Source of the DNA: Myxocyprinus asiaticus
Taxonomy: Eukaryota; Chordata; Actinopteri; Cypriniformes; Catostomidae
DNA length: 64,000 nucleotides
Assembly: GCF_019703515.2 (NCBI RefSeq)
Contig: NC_059347.1
Coordinates: 25,994,501 to 26,058,500 of the forward strand
Direction: 5' to 3'
Positions 30,850 to 42,480 of this stretch are shown in pieces. Position 1 is the stretch's first letter. Each line of letters opens with the position of its first letter. The notes beneath the pieces were generated by a model. That model ran no database searches. It was given only the letters and a program-made list of their open reading frames with translations, and had not been told where the DNA came from. The translations under genes were made by a program, and so were the position numbers.

Positions 30850-32254
30850 TAGGGCTGCAACAACTAATTGATAAAATCGCTAATTATTGATAATGAAAAT
30901 CATCGACAACGAATTTCATTATCGATTAGTTGGATATGTGCAGTGAGCACTCCATCAGTGAAGTCACTTTACAGGAGTGAAAATGTGTTGCATGATAACT
31001 CATTTGTAAAACAACGGAGACAAGTTGAAGTGGAAAAAAACCTGACCCAAGTTGTCCAGTGCATGACAGCACTTTATAAACACTTATTGTAATAAGCAGT
31101 TTAGTGTGGAGCAGTTGCTGCATCAGGTGCGTTGAAAGAGGGCATGTGCTGTTTGATGTGCTTAAGAGGTGTTTCTTCTCTAGCATATAAACTTAAATTT
31201 TACTTCTATTTACTGCTATTTTCTATGTTTTATAATGAATTCATATTATGAATTCAAAATCAGGAGCATAATTCCATGTATTTCACAAAACTGTATGTTT
31301 TTACCTTATGCAAATCTCCATTAAACTTCATTGAGCAAGCAAGCACGCATTGATGCCAATTAAATGGATCACGATGGCGAAAGGGAGCGCAATCAATTGG
31401 ATTAAACTGTGCTTTACAGTTAAGTACTTGTACAACATCATACGTATTTTACAGTTTCAGTGTAATCAGTTGTGCAGCTTTCATGGATATGTCTTAGTGG
31501 TAAAAGTGTGTCAGTTTGTAAAGTGTTTTATATGTTTTCTCATTGTCATGTAAGCGCATGTAATACAGTGAGTGGATGAGACTTTTCAGCACAAGATTGA
31601 AACTGCACTTCATTTACAGATGATTACACTATGTAAAACTGTATATAAAGTTGAATATAATGTATAATAATGCTTAGGATTCTTATATCTGATAGTCCTG
31701 ATAATGCCAAATGTAATGTCTAATTTCACTTGTAAATATATACCATGGCAAACATTATTTTACTGGATATGCATACACATAGTATTTTTGAAAATAATAG
31801 TTTAGAGACATGTAACAATAATATTTTAAAACGTATTACATTAATTTAAAATAATTAAAATGTTTGTAATAAGTGGCAGTGTACAAGCATATGTATCTAA
31901 CATTACTATTTATTTTTCAGCTGAGCAGAATTATTAATATTTCTATTCTGGTGTCACCATTGCCCTCTGCTGGGCTGATTTTTTATTTTATTTTTTGTCC
32001 CACTCTATCCCCTATGGATCATTTTACTCCTTAATGAACAATGCTTTTTGTTAAGTTTTAGAAGTAAAGGAAAGGAGCTGTTTTCCATGTGTCCTGAAAG
32101 TAATAATTATAATAATACATTTAAACTTAACTTTTAATGATTCAGGCTTTGTTCAAAGTTTTGTAAGAGTATAGAATCTGGAATTCAGTGCCGTAAATCG
32201 AACAAAATTCTTACGCCTTTTATAATTTCTGTTTGTTTTTTTTTGTTTGTTTTT

Positions 32255-32258
32255 TTAA
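32255..32258. other. TTAA target duplication, left copy, of piggyBac B
   Basis: Pairs with TTAA at 36166-36169. Both directly abut the element ends. Confidence 0.93.
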
Positions 32259-35200
32259 CCCTTACCAGCCGGAGCATTCAAATTTGGGATCAATTATTCC
32301 CATGGTTCCTGTTTCAGTATCTTCACCGTCCAATCACCGATTTTATTTCTGAAAACTGCCAGATACTCATGACAATATAAGTTAAAAGCACATATGATTG
32401 GTTAAGGGGTTACTGGGCGTGAATAATAAATGTATCGTCATCAGCGTCATCCTCCATTTGCCTGAGCGGAGCCGGAGAGGATATCACGGGAGATTACCTC
32501 CAGTGTGGGATTTACTGCTTCAAATTGAAAACTGAGGCGATCTTTCGAGGTAAGACAAGTTATTTAACATGTGTTGTCAATATTGTCTATTGAAAGTCAA
32601 AACGTTTTAGTTACGAAGCATTTATTTGTAGGAGTAATGCTAGTTATTTCTGGAAAAAAATGACATGACCGTCGGCGTTCATCGGATAAGCAGCTAGCCT
32701 CTATTTTTAAGCAAATTTCTGTGAAACTTGCTAAATAATCATTAGCTAGCAATACTATGTAAATTTTTAGCTAAATATCAATAACTTTATTTGCCAATTT
32801 TGTCGCTTGTGGAAGATAGTCAAACCTTTTTAGTTACGAAGCATTTATTTGTAGGAGTAGCGCTAGCTAGTTTTTTTCTGGAAAAACTGACGTGACCGTC
32901 ATCGGCGAGCCTATTTTATATCAACCTTTTTTCTTTTTTTCTTTTTTTTTTGCCAGTTTCTGTGAAACTTGCTAAATAAACATTAGCTAGCAATATTATG
33001 TACATTTTTAACTAAGCATCAATAACTTTTTTGCCAATTTTGTCGCTTGTGAAAAATCCACCTGAAGTTATGTGAGGCAACTTCAGTGACCATATTTATT
33101 TATTTTTGATGCTGGAAACTGGCCTGCTAGTTAGATAAGTTATGTAGCTGGAAATCTTGTTGATTTTCCCATGTAATAAAAAAAATGGTAGATATCTTTC
33201 TATAATTTAGCAGATAGCCTTACCCATCCATCACACAGACATGATTTTAGATTGTGTGTAGCTTCCTGTTCACAAGGAAAGTGTGAGAGGGCTGTCTGTA
33301 GTTGGACATTCTGCTTAGTCTGCAAGCCTTTGGTGACTATTCAGTGTATGGATTTGTGAAGAACACACTGCTGGCTACCAACTGTTGCACTTTTTTTTTT
33401 CTGTTGTAGAGATGAATAGAGACTATGGCTCCCTGCTCAGCACCCTCAAGAGGAGGAGGCAGCTGACTGCTGATGAGCTTAGGTTCATAGCAGAGGAGGA
33501 CATGGCTCATGAGGGCATGAGCACACAGCAGGAAGATCTGCTGGACCAGGAACTACTTCAGGAAGACCCGGACCACGAGGAGATGGAGGATGAGATGGAA
33601 CCTGATCCCCAGCCAAGACCATCAGCTGGGTATGTATGAATGTGTATGTATTGTTTGTTTCTATTTCTCATATGACTGATACTCACAGTAACACTAACAT
33701 TGTTAGTCTTATCATTCTGGGTATGGCTAGCCATTCTTGCACAGGTCCCAAGTCAGCTAGAAAGCCTGACTCTGTTTCTTATTCCTCGTACTCTGACATC
33801 GATTCACAGGCACCAAAACCTTTCCTATTTAAGCCTAGACATCCATTTGGTATTGACTTAGGTAGCATGTGTCAGGCTGTGTGGTCAACCTCCAATATGA
33901 TGTTGTGAGAAATTGACTTTTTCATGCTGTTTTTTTACTCAGAATGTAGTTGCTGAGATATGCAGCATTACAAACCATCAGGGGTGGGAGCTCATCCTAA
34001 ACTCTCCGTCATATTCCAGCTACCAAGGAGCTTGAATGGAGGTGACCCCCGATGAATTTACAAATATCTTGGGTTGCTCATTTACATGGGGTTTTCAATT
34101 CTCCCTGATTCCCATCATCATTGGGGAATCAAGTCACTTCAGGGCTCGTGGGTGAGGGGATTTATGTCACGTGATCGGTACAAGGCTCTTTTAGCAGCTC
34201 TACATGTTGTAGACTCTACCACAGAGGATAATCAGGATCGCCTTAGGAAGTTGCGTTATCTTATGGACCACCTCAAACAAAAATGCCAGCAGCTCTTTCA
34301 GCCTAACCAAAATCTTGCAATAGATGAACGTATGGTCAAGTCTAAAGCTCGGTCAGGATTTAAACAATACATGAAGGGCAAGCCTACTCGGTGGGGTTTT
34401 AAATTATGGGTAATTGCAACATCAGACTCGGGGCATACTCTCGACTTTAATGTTTACACAGGTAGTCATGATAGGCATGTCACTGACTTGGCCACCAAAA
34501 TAGCTGAATCGTTACTGCAGCCATTCAAAGACCAGGGCCACAATGTTTGGTTTGACAACTTTTACACATCCCCAGCTCTTATGGTTAAGTTGTTAGAAAT
34601 GAGAACTAATGCCTGTGGGACATGCAGGGTGAATCGTAAACTGTTTCCTGCAGAATTTAAAAACATCAAAAGATGGGAACGCAAGACAGCTTGTGGGGAT
34701 ATGAGGTGGTGTAGGATTGAGTGGAATATACTTGTAATTCAGTGGATGGACACGCATGCAGTTACATGCCTCTCCAATTTCCACAATGCGAATAGCTCAA
34801 CCAAAATTACTAGGTTTGTAAAAAATGATGGACAAAAGAAGTAGCCTCCAGCCCACTGTCATCACCGATTATAACAAAAACATGGACAGTGCTGATAGGT
34901 CAGACCAAATGATAAAATATTACAATGTCCTACAAAAAACTCAAAAGTGGTGGAAGACTCTTTTTTCCACTTCATAGAAATTACCGTCGTCAACAGTTTC
35001 ATATTGTTTAAGGGATGGCAACACATTCATGCGGCACCAGGGGATGAGTATAGACCGGTGAACTTAACCCAGATAGATTTCAGAGAAAACCTGGCTCGTC
35101 AGCTGGGATGTATCAATATTCACGCAAGTTTCCCTTTGCATACACTAAAGCCTGTAGTCCCTCCTTCATCATCACTCCACACAGCCCATGTCCCTAAATT

Positions 35201-36165
35201 TGAAGAGCCCTCTAAGAGATGTTGGCTATGCTATCGGAAAAGTAGGACTGAAAATAAAACTAAAGTAGCTTGTTGTGCGCCGGAATGTAATGGCAAAAGA
35301 CTTTGCTTGGTTCGCGATAGGAACTGTTTTCAGTCTTGGCACTCAGCTGAGTGTGACCAGTTTCGCCAAGAGGCCTATGTTGGGCTGTGTTTACTGGTGT
35401 TGTCGTCCTCCCCCTCCCCTCTTTTCTCCCTCTCTTCTCTCAACAGGTATTGCAGTTGTTGAATATTTATGAATTTATATATATATTCTATTCCTGCACT
35501 CTTTATTAAAAATGTATTTACTGTAGATAGTTCGAAAGTTTGATTTTGTATGTTTTGCTGTGTAATTTGTGTGTAATTCTAATGTTCAAATTAAATAAAG
35601 TGTGTGTTTTATTGAACACATAAAATGTATATTTCAGTGTTTGTGTCCTTCAATTTCAGATGCAATCTCAATTTATTATTACAGGTGCTCAAAAGGAGTA
35701 TTTGAGGAGTGGTCATGTGAATTGTATCTTAACATTCTAAATGTTTGTTTTATTCCGTTTTCCCACTAATCACTAGAATGGTCATAACTTTTAAACAATA
35801 TATTATATTTCTAATCTGTCTGCTATTCTACATTGCCCACAAAATTATGTATATTTCATATACTCTAAGTTTCCCTCTAGCTTGTAATTAAAATGGTTGA
35901 AAATGCAGTTGCTGATGAAGTATGGTGGCTGGAGAAGATTTTTGTAAAAATTGCTGTGTGAAATCTTATTGATAAAGGATGATTAGCCTTAAATAATCAT
36001 GCATATATTTATATCATTTGAAAGCCCTAGTTCTTCTCTTCAATATGGTAAATACAGTTCAGGTGTGTGATGTTATATGAATGAATATAATATGAATTTG
36101 GATATGAATATCATATTCTGGCACAGAATGGAATTTTCTGAATTTTGGGCTCAGGCTATAAAGGG
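32259..36165 (+). mobile_element. piggyBac-family transposon, copy B, complete ends
   Basis: The 3907-bp element is flanked by TTAA (32255-32258, 36166-36169). It starts CCCTTACCAGCC and ends GGCTATAAAGGG, an imperfect inverted pair with identical CCCTT and AGCC portions. It has a 1.15-kb leader with a subterminal duplication, a transposase pseudogene (33412-35462) and a 3' noncoding part containing AATAAA at about 35593. It lies inside a hAT-like element, so it is the younger insertion. Nonsense and frameshift lesions make it nonautonomous, although both termini are present. Confidence 0.95.
33412..35462 (+). pseudogene. piggyBac transposase, copy B, degenerate but with long core ORF
   Basis: From ATG at 33412 an acidic N-terminus runs to 33639. 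A second block follows (about 33735-33908), then the pre-catalytic domain with an in-frame TGA at 34033-34035 where copy A has TGG. A one-base deletion lies near 34058. The core is open from 34074 to 34844 (256 codons) and carries Asp in LAIDERMV (34323-34325) and in VWFDNFYTS (34554-34556). The third Asp, in ADRSDQMI (34894-34896), lies in another frame. The C-terminus (34947-35462) ends with a Cys/His finger (CWLC...CC..EC...C....C...WHSAEC). piggyBac transposase excises and inserts at TTAA without a footprint. This copy cannot be translated whole. Confidence 0.94.
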
Positions 36166-36291
36166 TTAACCCATATTCTAATAAAATACAGGAAAAAAAT
36201 AGGTTTTTATCTGATTAATCAATTAATCTAAGGAATAATTGTAGATTAATCGATTACCAAAATAATTGTTAGTTGCAGCCCTAGTCAGATT

Positions 36292-36740
36292 ATATTTCAA
36301 TCTATTTTCAGGCTTAATCGGAATACTGTAAAAGTTTGATCTGTTGTAGTGTTTTTGACATCCCTAGATGTTTTCTTAAAGATGTGTGAATTATTTGTAA
36401 TTATTATTATTAAATAGAAGTATTAGTACTGCGTTTCTGCACTACTAGCGTCACCAAAAGAAATTGCAAAAATAAACATTGCTTTCAAGCAGCTTTCCCA
36501 AATACTCCCACCATCTGCCATTGGTTGGCAAACAGATAGCCCCGCCTCAAATTTATGCCATACCGTAGGGAACCAGTAAGGCCATGAGGTGTTCGGAACA
36601 CTTATTCGGTAGCTCCATGGACGCTGGTTCGTGGTCGCTGCATGATGCCCCCTAGATGATTTTTGCCGACGCGCAGCGCGTTTCTGCGTCGACCAGAGGT
36701 GCCCCCGAATGGTTGCACCCAATGGCGGCAGCACTACAAG
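36292..36740. other. Unassigned interval
   Basis: No gene was seen. A CGACGCAGAAACGC-like GC-rich patch lies at about 36660-36695, leading into the minisatellite. Confidence 0.5.
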
Positions 36741-36814
36741 CGGTCAAAAACTGACCTTGAAAACTGACCCACGCAGGCTTATTGCAATGGGCTCCCTCTC
36801 CATTCAAATAAACC

Positions 36815-37375
36815 ACAGGTGGGCTCTTTTTTGGGGAAGGCGGGGACTGACCACGAAAACCCTATCCATCCAAATACCCACTAGACTGCATCACGTCCTC
36901 CTCGGGCGCTAAGGCCCCCACATCCCACGGAGCCACTAAACGTCCCCTTACCAGCTATTTTGGGGGAAGAGCCCATGGAAGCAAGCCTTTGATTGGCCGA
37001 CTGTGGGGGCATGTCCGGGAGGGGGCAGGGCTGACCACAAACACACTATTTATCCACGTACCCACTATATTACAGGACTTTGTCCCTGGGGGTCCACAGA
37101 CTTTGGGGTGTGTCCAGGAGGGGGCAGGGCTGACCACAAACACACTATTTGTCCACTTACCCACTATGTTGCAGGACTTTGTCCTTGGGGGTCCACGGAC
37201 CCCTGGAGTGTGTCCGGTAGGGGATGGGGCTGACCACAAAACAACTATTTGTCCATTTACCCACTAAATTGAACAACATCCTCACTGTTGGTCCAATGAC
37301 CCTCAGTGTGTGTCCAGGAGGTGGTGGGGCTGTCTAAGGACAAATTATTTGTCTACTTTGACCACGTTAAAGTAT
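36815..37375 (+). repeat. Minisatellite, about 100-bp period
   Basis: GGGCTGACCACAAACACACT or close variants begin at about 37028, 37127, 37227 and (diverged) 37327, so successive intervals are about 99-100 bp. Each unit contains CTATTTGTCCACTTACCCACTA-like and GTCCTTGGGGGTCCACGGAC-like words, given here in part. Earlier degenerate units extend to about 36815. In one direction it reads as repeated peptides, but no coding signal exists. Confidence 0.88.
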
Positions 37376-37439
37376 TTATGACTTGTAAGCGGGTGCAATA
37401 GTATTGGGGGGATGTGCTGAGTGCCGTACAGCTGTTTTT

Positions 37440-37680
37440 CACAAAATTAGATTAGATTCAACTTTATTCTCATTGTGCACAGTACAAGTGCAAAGCCAAT
37501 GAAATGCAGTTAGCATCCAACAAGAAGTTCACATAGTAATATATTATAAAAAATAAATGCAGGTAAAGTGCAGTTGCGAATGAGGTAGATATGTAGAATA
37601 GTGCAGATGAACATTGTAGTGCAGAGACATGTTAAGGAATGAGGTATAAAGTGGTTCAGAAGTGAAATGTGCAAAATGGT
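37440..37680 (+). repeat. Dispersed fish-type repeat
   Basis: The stretch contains TTCAACTTTATTCTCATTGT, CAAAGCCAATGAAATGCAGT and a tail of GTGCAGA/AAATGTGCAAAATG words. I recognise the wording as a common short fish interspersed repeat but cannot name it. Confidence 0.5.
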
Positions 37681-37682
37681 AC

Positions 37683-37800
<118 letters not shown>

Positions 37801-38013
37801 GTATCTATATTACTATACAATGCATATTAAGTAACATAGGATACTATATATATATATATAAAATAAATAAATTGAAAATATATAAAATACTCAAGTGTAG
37901 GATATGACGCTCACATCTGGCCAATAAACTAACAAAAGAGACTTGTCTAAATAGCGCATGACTTGAGAACTTCATGCTTCTGAAGAAATGCCCCCACATT
38001 CAATGGTTCTGGC

Positions 38014-38108
38014 CTGACACTGCTATTAAGAACTTCTCTGCAAAGGGCCCCTAAGTGCAGAGGTCACAAGCAATAAAAGACAGAGGACACATTCCCTGGA
38101 ACTCCCGG
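38014..38108 (+). repeat. 95-bp exact direct duplication, copy 1
   Basis: CTGACACTGCTATTAAGAAC at the start and TCCCTGGAACTCCCGG at the end. All 95 bases recur identically at 40976-41070. This copy lies outside the satellite array. Confidence 0.95.
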
Positions 38109-39850
38109 GAAAGACTCAGAACACACCCTGTCTTGTCGATGCCAATTCGATGACTCTTTATTCTGGACAATAATTAGTCATGAGATCTTCATGAGATTCT
38201 CATTATTCCGCAAACAGCATCTAAAAGGAATCCATGAATGTTGTAAGATGTACAGAATGCATTTAGATCCACAATGTACACAATACCTAGCCTTGCTAGA
38301 TTATCCTGAAAATTACTTTGACCTGTGATTATTTTTATAACTGACAAATTAATGATTATAGCCTGATGTACCTTTTTAAAATATGTGTTGTGATTTGTAA
38401 TCACTTATAACTGACAAATCAATAAGTATAATCGTCAATCTTGTATTATTCATCTCATTCTAATAAGAATGGTAACTATTCAAGTAACTATACTCCGACA
38501 ACCAGGTTTCTCATAACGTGTAACGTATTATCCATGTTGTAAAGTCAATGAATTAACCAGTATGATTTGTAACCAGGGATTTTCATGTTTTGTCACTTAC
38601 ACGTGTAATATTTCTGAAAGTATGTCACATTTAGTATATAAATGCTTGCTTGTTTACGTAGAGAATTTTGATGACGATGAATGTCATGTCTCTTGCACTG
38701 CTTTCAAGATATAAAAGTTCATGATTAAACATTCACTATTTTTGGAGTGGGAAGAGTGTAAGGATTCTTCACATAAAGGGTTTTAAATCAACTGTGAAAA
38801 GGACAGACCAGTCAACCATGTGACACTAAAAAGCCACTTCTGATTGGCTCAGGACGCCTTTGGGGTGCGGCCAATTTCAGTTCAAAAGTTCCTAAACAGG
38901 AAGAACACGCTCTCTACTCTTCTGTCTCTCTTGTCCCATTTTCTGCTCTTCGAATCCTCTCGTGCGTCTTCCAGATCCTCCATGCCATGTAGAATCCAAG
39001 GAAATCCTTGGGACACAAAGTCCAGAGGAAGCCTCTCACTCTCTGCTCTACGGTTCGCACACCCTACGGGAGTCGCGAGTCTTCCTTGCAGATGGCCTCG
39101 TTTCAAAGCCCACCAGCTTCATCCAGACAACAAACTATCAGCGATCTAACAGATCCAAAACATCGATGGAACGAACTTTCAACAAAGAGCCAAAGAACCA
39201 AGCAACACAAAGAACGCAATGCAAGGAAACGCAACGACACGCAAGTACATATCCAGACTTTTGCTCAAAGTGCTGGTGTATTAGTTAAATACTTTGGGTA
39301 ATCCGATTGCAAATCGATGTAGACTCAAAGAAGGATAAATGGTCCTTAAGGCATTGTCAACAGACTCCATAAAGTTCATTTTCTCTGTATTGATAATTTA
39401 TTTCACATTCTGTCACTACTCACCAACCTGTTTCATGTTGTATGTGTTAGATTAGTTTTATGTTTAGAATAGCAATAAAGTTTGTCTGTATTCAAAGATA
39501 ATTTGACTGTGATATATTATGATAAATAATCCCATCCCTGTTTTCAAAAGATTTCGCTTCAAAGCTATACCTAAATATGTGTAATATTATTTTCAATAAG
39601 CCATGAGAATAATATTACTCCAATAAGTGAATTAATCATAATTCCCTTATTAAAGCTAATTCCTTACAATAGAAATTGTGAGCGGATACGAGACGTTGTA
39701 TTACGATTTTAATGGTAAAATAATCTAGTTATTTGTCATTTATCTAATTTATAATGGTTGTCGAACATTATAAATTTCCTTACATAATAATGAAGGATAA
39801 GGACAGTTTAATTTAATCCCTAGCTCACACATACTAAATTTCCTTACATA
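38109..39850 (+). other. Unassigned interval with LTR-like features
   Basis: TATAAAAG lies at about 38711, a CCAAT-like GATTGGCTCAGG at about 38842, and CAATAAAGTTTG at about 39475. A TTCCTTACA then TGGTGGGGGTACGTGGGC phrase at about 39840-39870 could be an LTR end and primer-binding site. The longest reading (38844-39301) is Ser/Thr-rich and matches nothing I know. No paired LTR is visible. Confidence 0.25.
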
Positions 39851-40053
39851 TAATGGTGGGGGTACGTGGGCATTTTAACCTATCCCGTGTACATTTATAC
39901 TACCAAAGTTCCTACACAAGTAAATATACTATGTGTAGGCATAATGCTATTATAGCTACGGGAGAACTGCATAGTACTCTGTGCAAGTGGCAACAGTTTT
40001 ATTGTATTAAGAAAGGGCAAGAATGCATCATCTAGAACAAATTCAAGAATATT

Positions 40054-40131
40054 GGAGAAAGTCAAAAATTTCATGCAAAAAAAAAAATAAAAAACCTTTC
40101 GGTTTTTCGTATAAAATTTTTGACTTTCTCC
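40054..40131. repeat. Perfect hairpin-forming inverted repeat
   Basis: GGAGAAAGTCAAAAATTT at 40054-40071 and its exact reverse complement at 40114-40131, with an A-rich loop that itself contains AAAACC...GGTTTT. It lies at the left border of the satellite-like domain. Confidence 0.85.
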
Positions 40132-40189
40132 GATCCTCTCAAAATTGAGCACAGGAGTATAGGTTTCAGCTTTGTAAGTCTTCCCAGAG

Positions 40190-42000
40190 ATGAGATATGA
40201 AGATCCCATGTACAATTTATCCCATTCAAAATTGTAGGTGGTTTGTGGACAGTCAAATGTTGAGGTTTTGAAGGGTGTATGTTGTTCAAAGGGAGTCATA
40301 TAGTCACCCAAATATCATTTTTAATTCATAAACTGATCATGGACCTTGTCACTTATTGAACATGGGATCATCCCAGATACAATCTGTTTTATGGGTTATA
40401 GGTGGTATAACCCATATAACTTATTATAGGTGGTCTGTGGACAATCTTGTTTTAGGACAGTTAATAGTATTTGTATGTGATAATATTCATGAAACCACCT
40501 GTTCAGGACTCAACATACTAAATGTAACATATCTATGCAATTTATAACTCATAAATGTGTATAATATGCTAAAACAAATGATTGTCCACAACCCATATAT
40601 TTGCATCCATTAAATAAGCTGCAGATGGGACCTTACTTTTGGAAAACTGTCACAAAAATGACTTTATTAGCATTTATATTAAATATTATCAATCAAACTT
40701 CATGTATGGAACTCAGGACACTCCTATAAATGCATTTATGTAACTTTAAACTTTAAACCATGTATTTGCCACCATTAAAATAAGTTGTATGTGGGCACTT
40801 CCTGCATGACTAAGCAAAAACACAGGAAGAGCCCACATGCAATTTATTTGAAGTGCAGCAAATAGATGGTCTGTTGACAATCATGTTTATGGCTTTTCTT
40901 GCTATTTGCATGTAATATTATCAATCAAACATCAAGTATATCACTAAACATACTCAATGGAACCCATTTATGCAACTGACACTGCTATTAAGAACTTCTC
41001 TGCAAAGGGCCCCTAAGTGCAGAGGTCACAAGCAATAAAAGACAGAGGACACATTCCCTGGAACTCCCGGTACAACTCATAATAATGTATAATTTGCATT
41101 AAAATGATTGTCCATGAACCATGTATTTGGTGGACATTAAATAAACTGCAGATGGGACCTTCCTTTTGGACTTTGGGTTTTTTGAGGAAAAATTAACACA
41201 CTTTTTATTTATATGACTTTATTAGAATTTATATTAAATATTATTAATAAAACATCATGTATGGCTCTCAGGACCCACCTCTAAATGCATTTATGTAACT
41301 TAAAACTCTTAAAAACGTATAATTGGCTTAAAAAATTACTGTCCATGAACCATGTATTTGCCACCATTAAAATAAGTTGTACGTGGGCACTTCCTGCATG
41401 ACAGCAAAAAGACAGGAAGTGCCCACGTGCAATTTACTTGAAGTGCAGCAAATAGATGGTCTGTGGACAATATTGTTTATGGTTTTTCTTGCTATTTGCA
41501 TGTAATATTATCAATCAAACATCATGTGTAGCACTCAGGGCACTCCTATAAATGCATTTATGTAAATTACAACTTTTTAAAATGTATAATTAGCTTAAAA
41601 AATGACTGTCCACAAACCATGTATTTGCCACCATTAGAATAAGTTGTACATGGGCACTTCCTGCATGACTAAGCAAAAACACAGGAAGTGCCCACATGCA
41701 ATTTATCTGAAGTGCAGCAAATAGGTGGTCTGTGGACAATCATTTTTATGGCTTTTCTTGCTATTTGCATGTAATATTATCAATCAAACATCATTTATAA
41801 CACTCAGGGCACTCCTATAAATGCATTTATGTAACTTACAGCTTTTAAAAACGTATAATTAGCCAAAAAATGACTGTCCACAGATCACCTATTTGGCGGC
41901 CTTGAAATAGATTGTATGTGGGCACTTCCTGTGTGACCTGGTGACAATAACCTTAAATTTGGTGCTAAGACCTATTGGGCCCTCATAAACAACATATTAA
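40190..42000 (+). repeat. Tandem array, about 265-bp unit, with diverged units
   Basis: The core GACTGTCCACAAACCATGTA / TTTGCCACCATTA recurs with starts near 41118, 41349, 41616 and 41884 (spacings 231, 267 and 268). More diverged units are near 40592 and 40240. Units contain GTGGGCACTTCCTGCATGAC and its near-inverse AGGAAGTGCCCAC, giving an internal palindrome, and a CTTGCTATTTGCATGTAATA phrase. No unit has a coding frame. The 95-bp block at 40976-41070 interrupts one unit. Confidence 0.85.
40976..41070 (+). repeat. 95-bp exact direct duplication, copy 2, inside a satellite unit
   Basis: Identical to 38014-38108 over all 95 bases. It interrupts the otherwise recognisable ATGCAAC / TTACAACTCATAA junction of the local repeat unit, so it looks like a patch inserted into the array. 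Confidence 0.95.
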
Positions 42001-42480
42001 AAATCCGTGTCTCTCACCGATTGGGAAATACTTAAAAAAAAAAAAAAAAATCAAGAAAAATATTCAGGTAATTTTAGGTGCACAAGTCAGCTAATTAAGC
42101 ACTTAACGAATTAATTTTGACTTTAAACTTTGCACACTGTCTAAGGGCCTCCTGAGAAGCTATAGACTTCAAATTTAAGTCATTTGGAGCTTTCTGACTG
42201 GTGTCCGTAAACAGACTACAGAAATGAATGGTTTCAATTGTACATGAGCTTAGGCCTGGCATCATGCCCAGAGGTCCGTCAGACCCCAAATTTCACATGG
42301 TGACAAGTCGAGTGCCCCTCAACACCATATTAAGAGGACTAAGGCCTAGGATGCAGAAAAGTATTTTTTATTATTATTTTCAATAGATCTCCCTGCTTGT
42401 CATAGGAATCAATGCGATAGCCTGCCCTGTAGGCCCATGTGCAGCAGTACATTCAACAGAGACGTTAATACTTAGCAAGC

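Larger units (their letters stand above)
30850..36283. mobile_element. hAT-like nonautonomous element, split by piggyBac copy B
   Basis: TAGGGCTGCAAC at 30850-30861 and GTTGCAGCCCTA at 36272-36283 are perfect 12-bp inverted ends. They are flanked by identical 8-bp GTCAGATT copies (30842-30849 and 36284-36291), the hallmark of hAT insertion. Subterminal ATTGATAATGAAAATCATCG and AATCGATTACCAAAATAATT extend the inverted similarity. Without the nested piggyBac the element is about 1.5 kb. I see no hAT transposase in it, so it was probably mobilised in trans. Confidence 0.92.

Noticed and set aside
36955..37267. Repeated peptides in the minisatellite on both strands
   Set aside because: Translation of 100-bp tandem units gives repeated peptides in several frames at once, which is the signature of a tandem repeat and not of a protein.
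38844..39301. Overlapping readings of about 100 residues (Ser/Thr/Arg-rich)
   Set aside because: There is no domain, no repeat of wording elsewhere and no frame preference. They are more likely noncoding sequence with LTR-like features.
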